Positions 61,830 to 64,000 of a stretch of 64,000 nt of DNA are shown one piece after another. Source of the DNA: Niallia sp. Man26. GTDB lineage: Bacteria > Bacillota > Bacilli > Bacillales > Cytobacillaceae. The notes below the pieces were generated by a model. The model had not been told where the DNA came from and did no database searches. It was given only the letters and a program-made list of their open reading frames with translations. Within the stretch, counting starts at the first letter, position 1. Every line of letters starts with the position of its first letter. Location of the stretch: contig NZ_CP095744.1 of NCBI RefSeq assembly GCF_022049065.2, forward strand, positions 310,001 through 374,000. The letters run 5' to 3'. The translations under genes and the position numbers were made by a program.

Positions 61830-62606
61830 ATGAGAATGCAAAAGAAAAAACGGAAAATCAGTATCACAGGAATAATTATCGTATTATTGCTTGGAGGAGC
61901 TTTTTACGGGGGTATTTTATATCAAAGTTACTCTGAAGAAGCATCTGAAAAGAAAAAAGAATCTAATTCAGCACCATCAATGGACGAGAAAACTAAAACT
62001 GGCAGTAAGGAAAAGGCAGTCGTTACAGCAAATAATGACATATTACCTCAAGATGACTCGACAACAGAAAGCATCGATAATTTCGAGTTAACATATACAC
62101 CTTTTGAAGAGAAACTAGTCGTTTCTACAAATGATGGAAAAACAAGTACTTTTAATTATTTAAACAATAACGATGTTATCTCTTACTCCCCTTCTTATCA
62201 GAACATACTGCTTAATCCCCTCGGTGGTTTTGAAGAAGGTGGAAGTCTTTTTGTGTACATGAAGGATGAGGGTACGGTAGAAGTAAAAGTGGATAACGAG
62301 AATGAAAACAATTACTATCCGAAGCAAGCACTATGGCTTGATGATCAATACATATTAGTTGTCAAAAGTTACGTATACGGGACTGTAATAAACGGAGATT
62401 TGCTGCTCTATGATAGCCTAAATGAAACATTAACACCGCTGAATATCTATAATGGTGATGCAGTAGTAAGCATTAGCCTCTCCCATACTAAGAATAACGA
62501 GAAAACAGTTATTGTAGATGGAATAAACTTTACAGATGACATTTTAAATGAGAATCAGCCTTATGTGGCAGAGTACTCTGTAACAACCATACTGGACGAA
62601 TTGTAA
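61830..62606 (+). CDS. membrane-anchored extracellular protein (258 aa)
   Basis: A basic start (MRMQKKKRKISITG), one helix (IIIVLLLGGAFYGGILYQ) and a charged low-complexity stalk (about 35-80) lead to an extracellular domain with repeated short beta-like units: NFELTYTPFEEKLVVSTNDGK, YSPSYQNILLNPLGG, ALWLDDQYILVVKSYVYGTV. The beta-rich part resembles propeller or DUF4652-like domains; I am not sure. It lies between two lipase genes on the other strand. The ribosome binding site GTGAGG lies about 15 bp before the ATG, longer than usual. Confidence 0.7.
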   Translation: MRMQKKKRKISITGIIIVLLLGGAFYGGILYQSYSEEASEKKKESNSAPSMDEKTKTGSKEKAVVTANNDILPQDDSTTESIDNFELTYTPFEEKLVVSTNDGKTSTFNYLNNNDVISYSPSYQNILLNPLGGFEEGGSLFVYMKDEGTVEVKVDNENENNYYPKQALWLDDQYILVVKSYVYGTVINGDLLLYDSLNETLTPLNIYNGDAVVSISLSHTKNNEKTVIVDGINFTDDILNENQPYVAEYSVTTILDEL

Positions 62607-62613
62607 ATAGATT

Positions 62614-62656
62614 AAAACCCTATTATGTTAACCTCATGTCCACATAATAGGGTTTT
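62614..62656. terminator. bidirectional terminator
   Basis: 15-bp stem AAAACCCTATTATGT and its complement between convergent genes. Confidence 0.9.
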
Positions 62657-62658
62657 AA

Positions 62659-63291
62659 TTATTTATTCGTATTCAACCCGCCGCCATTCAAAGCAACCTT
62701 AATCAAGTCATTTACTTTTTTACTAGTAACAAGCCCAAAATGATCAACACCAGTTATTTCAATGTTTTTTGCTCCATCGAGGATGGAAAGTTTGTTAGGT
62801 GTTATATAATCGTTTTTGCTGTAGATGGATGTATAAAGGATTTTGCGGTTTGGATCTGTTCCGACGGGTGCTTTTGTTGTTATTACTCGATTTGGGGATC
62901 CTAATGTTACTACATCGTTAACTTTATTTCCCCCATCAGTCAGAATATAAGTTAGCGCATTTATCCCGCCTGCACTGTGTCCTATAATATCAACCTTTTT
63001 CTTACCCGTTTTTCTTAGCACATCATCTACATAAGTAGACAGCTGTTTCGCATTGGTAATGCTGTTCCCTGTTTTATCAAGTAATTCAATGGCGTACAAC
63101 TCATTATCTGCCCAGCCTTGCTGCTTCAAATAGGTTCTAATGAAATAAAAGTTAGTACTGTTTCCCCCTAATCCGTGCACGAAAATTACAGGATCATGTG
63201 TTACTCGCTGTGCTTCGGAGACAGTTGGGTTTAAACCGACTGCACATAAAAGAATCATCATACATGTTATTAGTGAATGTAACATTCTCAT
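62659..63291 (-). CDS. secreted lipase 2 (alpha/beta hydrolase, LipA-like)
   Basis: 210 aa. The signal peptide LHSLITCMMILLCAVGLNPTVSEA is followed by FVHGLGGNSTNFYFIRTYL, the nucleophile IGHSAGGINALTYIL, the acid YSKNDYITP and the base GVDHFGLV. Aligned with lipase 1 most core positions agree, with differences clustered in the signal and the surface. A tandem paralogue with the same reaction. The ATG has AGGAGGAAATGAAGAAAA upstream. Confidence 0.92.
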   Translation of the reverse strand: MRMLHSLITCMMILLCAVGLNPTVSEAQRVTHDPVIFVHGLGGNSTNFYFIRTYLKQQGWADNELYAIELLDKTGNSITNAKQLSTYVDDVLRKTGKKKVDIIGHSAGGINALTYILTDGGNKVNDVVTLGSPNRVITTKAPVGTDPNRKILYTSIYSKNDYITPNKLSILDGAKNIEITGVDHFGLVTSKKVNDLIKVALNGGGLNTNK

Positions 63292-63442
63292 TTTTCTTCA
63301 TTTCCTCCTAAAAATTATGCTGTTCATGACTGTTTTATTATGGACAATTTTTGTGGAGAAATTCACGGTAACTTCTGTTAGAAAAATAGAAGTTTTTTTA
63401 CATTTCAGCTTCTGATCGGAATAAACAGAACTAGGAGAAGAA

Positions 63443-63471
63443 TAATAAAAAGACTTAGGATATATCCTAAG
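63443..63471 (-). terminator. terminator after the acetamidase gene
   Basis: CTTAGGATA/TATCCTAAG hairpin followed by TCTTTTTATT on the minus strand. It overlaps the stop codon of the gene. Confidence 0.8.
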
Positions 63472-64000
63472 CCTTAGGCAGCAATACACTTTTTGGGATT
63501 GATACATGAATTCCTTTATTTTCATCCACCACTTGTGTTATCGAAAAATCGCCACAAACGCTGATTAACGAGTATGCATCTTGCCTTGACAGCCCATATC
63601 TTGAACTCAGAAATCCAACCATTTCTAACGCTGCATTTTTTGCAGCTTGCTCTAAATCCGGATGAAAACCATGGGTTATCCATGCATCAGTTGTTTCAAG
63701 CAAGGGAGAGTGAAAGGCCATGTCTTTACGGACATTTATTTTTAACAAGCAATTTAATGAAGCTTCTACTGCAGTTCCGCTCAGTTCACTGTCTCCTTGC
63801 GCGAAGTGACCGTCACCTAGGGACAGCAATGCGCCTTCTACTCCGACTGGATAATAAATCGTAGCACCAGCACCAATTTTCCAGTTGTCGATATTTCCTC
63901 CATACATTCCTGGAGGTGTTGAACTAAAGCAACCCTTTTCCTTAGGTGCGACTCCCATATTGCCGATATGAAGTCTTGCTGGTATTTGCATATTTGTTAA
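63467..64000 (-). CDS. acetamidase/formamidase family protein, partial
   Basis: The C-terminal 177 codons are visible; the frame is open to the window edge, so the N-terminal half is missing. Signatures are RLHIGNMGVAP, PPGMYGGNIDNWKIGAGATIYYPV, and the very typical GALLSLGDGHFAQGDSELSGTAVE. Members hydrolyse formamide or acetamide to ammonia and the acid. The gene lies on the other side of the lipase region and is not obviously linked to it. Confidence 0.88.
   Translation of the reverse strand, partial: LTNMQIPARLHIGNMGVAPKEKGCFSSTPPGMYGGNIDNWKIGAGATIYYPVGVEGALLSLGDGHFAQGDSELSGTAVEASLNCLLKINVRKDMAFHSPLLETTDAWITHGFHPDLEQAAKNAALEMVGFLSSRYGLSRQDAYSLISVCGDFSITQVVDENKGIHVSIPKSVLLPKA

Overview
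The window looks like chromosomal DNA of a low-GC Gram-positive, most likely a Bacillaceae member (Bacillus/Niallia-like). Pointers are strong AGGAGG-type ribosome binding sites, many TTG and GTG starts, CcpA-type cre sites, an LXG toxin locus, a BlaR1/BlaI system, secreted family I.4-type lipases and DUF378/DUF3953/DUF956 proteins. The genus is inference. No rRNA, tRNA or CRISPR array was seen.

Layout. Positions 1-2900 are AT-rich gene wreckage, including a decayed McrA-like SRA-HNH endonuclease. 2997-6607 is a beta-glucoside locus: GH1 6-phospho-beta-glucosidase, PTS EIIC and a GntR regulator, with a cre site and repeated operator-like boxes upstream. 7423-10483 is one gene split by a complete IS21-family element (7547-9992, 5-bp target duplication TGGCG). 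10658-12866 holds small proteins and a type II NADH dehydrogenase-like flavoprotein. 13188-20163 is a polymorphic-toxin locus: one intact LXG toxin with an Imm22-type immunity gene, followed by two orphan C-terminal cassettes with their own immunity genes. Each cassette is joined at the same junction to a truncated serine recombinase, and older relics follow.

20620-27191 is a beta-lactam-response region: blaI-blaR1, a MecA-like class B PBP and a second class B PBP that is now a pseudogene. All three promoter regions carry BlaI-like palindromes. 27298-35171 has a DHA2 drug exporter, small membrane proteins and lipoproteins, a PAS histidine kinase, a winged-helix/PD-(D/E)XK-like protein and an EVE-HNH endonuclease. 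35780-40875 has LysR + TauE/SafE, small proteins, and a divergent EamA transporter/ArsR pair. 40964-44569 is a mannose-family PTS (EIIAB, EIIC, EIID) plus DUF956, with cre sites and a long leader hairpin. 45218-45733 encodes a DnaA domain I protein with no ATPase.

46891-53974 is a sugar or sugar-acid catabolic cluster: hydroxyacid dehydrogenase, ACS permease, FGGY kinase, DhnA-type aldolase, Zn-alcohol dehydrogenase and RpiR regulator. 54154-56700 has a lipoprotein and a GH13 glucosidase with a defective-looking signal peptide. 57023-60941 is an operon of a small secreted protein, a lipoprotein, two membrane proteins and an ABC ATPase. 60993-63291 has two paralogous lipases around a membrane-anchored protein. 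The right edge cuts an acetamidase/formamidase.

Two signals cut across these regions: a 24-bp palindrome occurring four times between 35.5 and 55 kb, and the repeated recombinase-toxin junction in the LXG locus.
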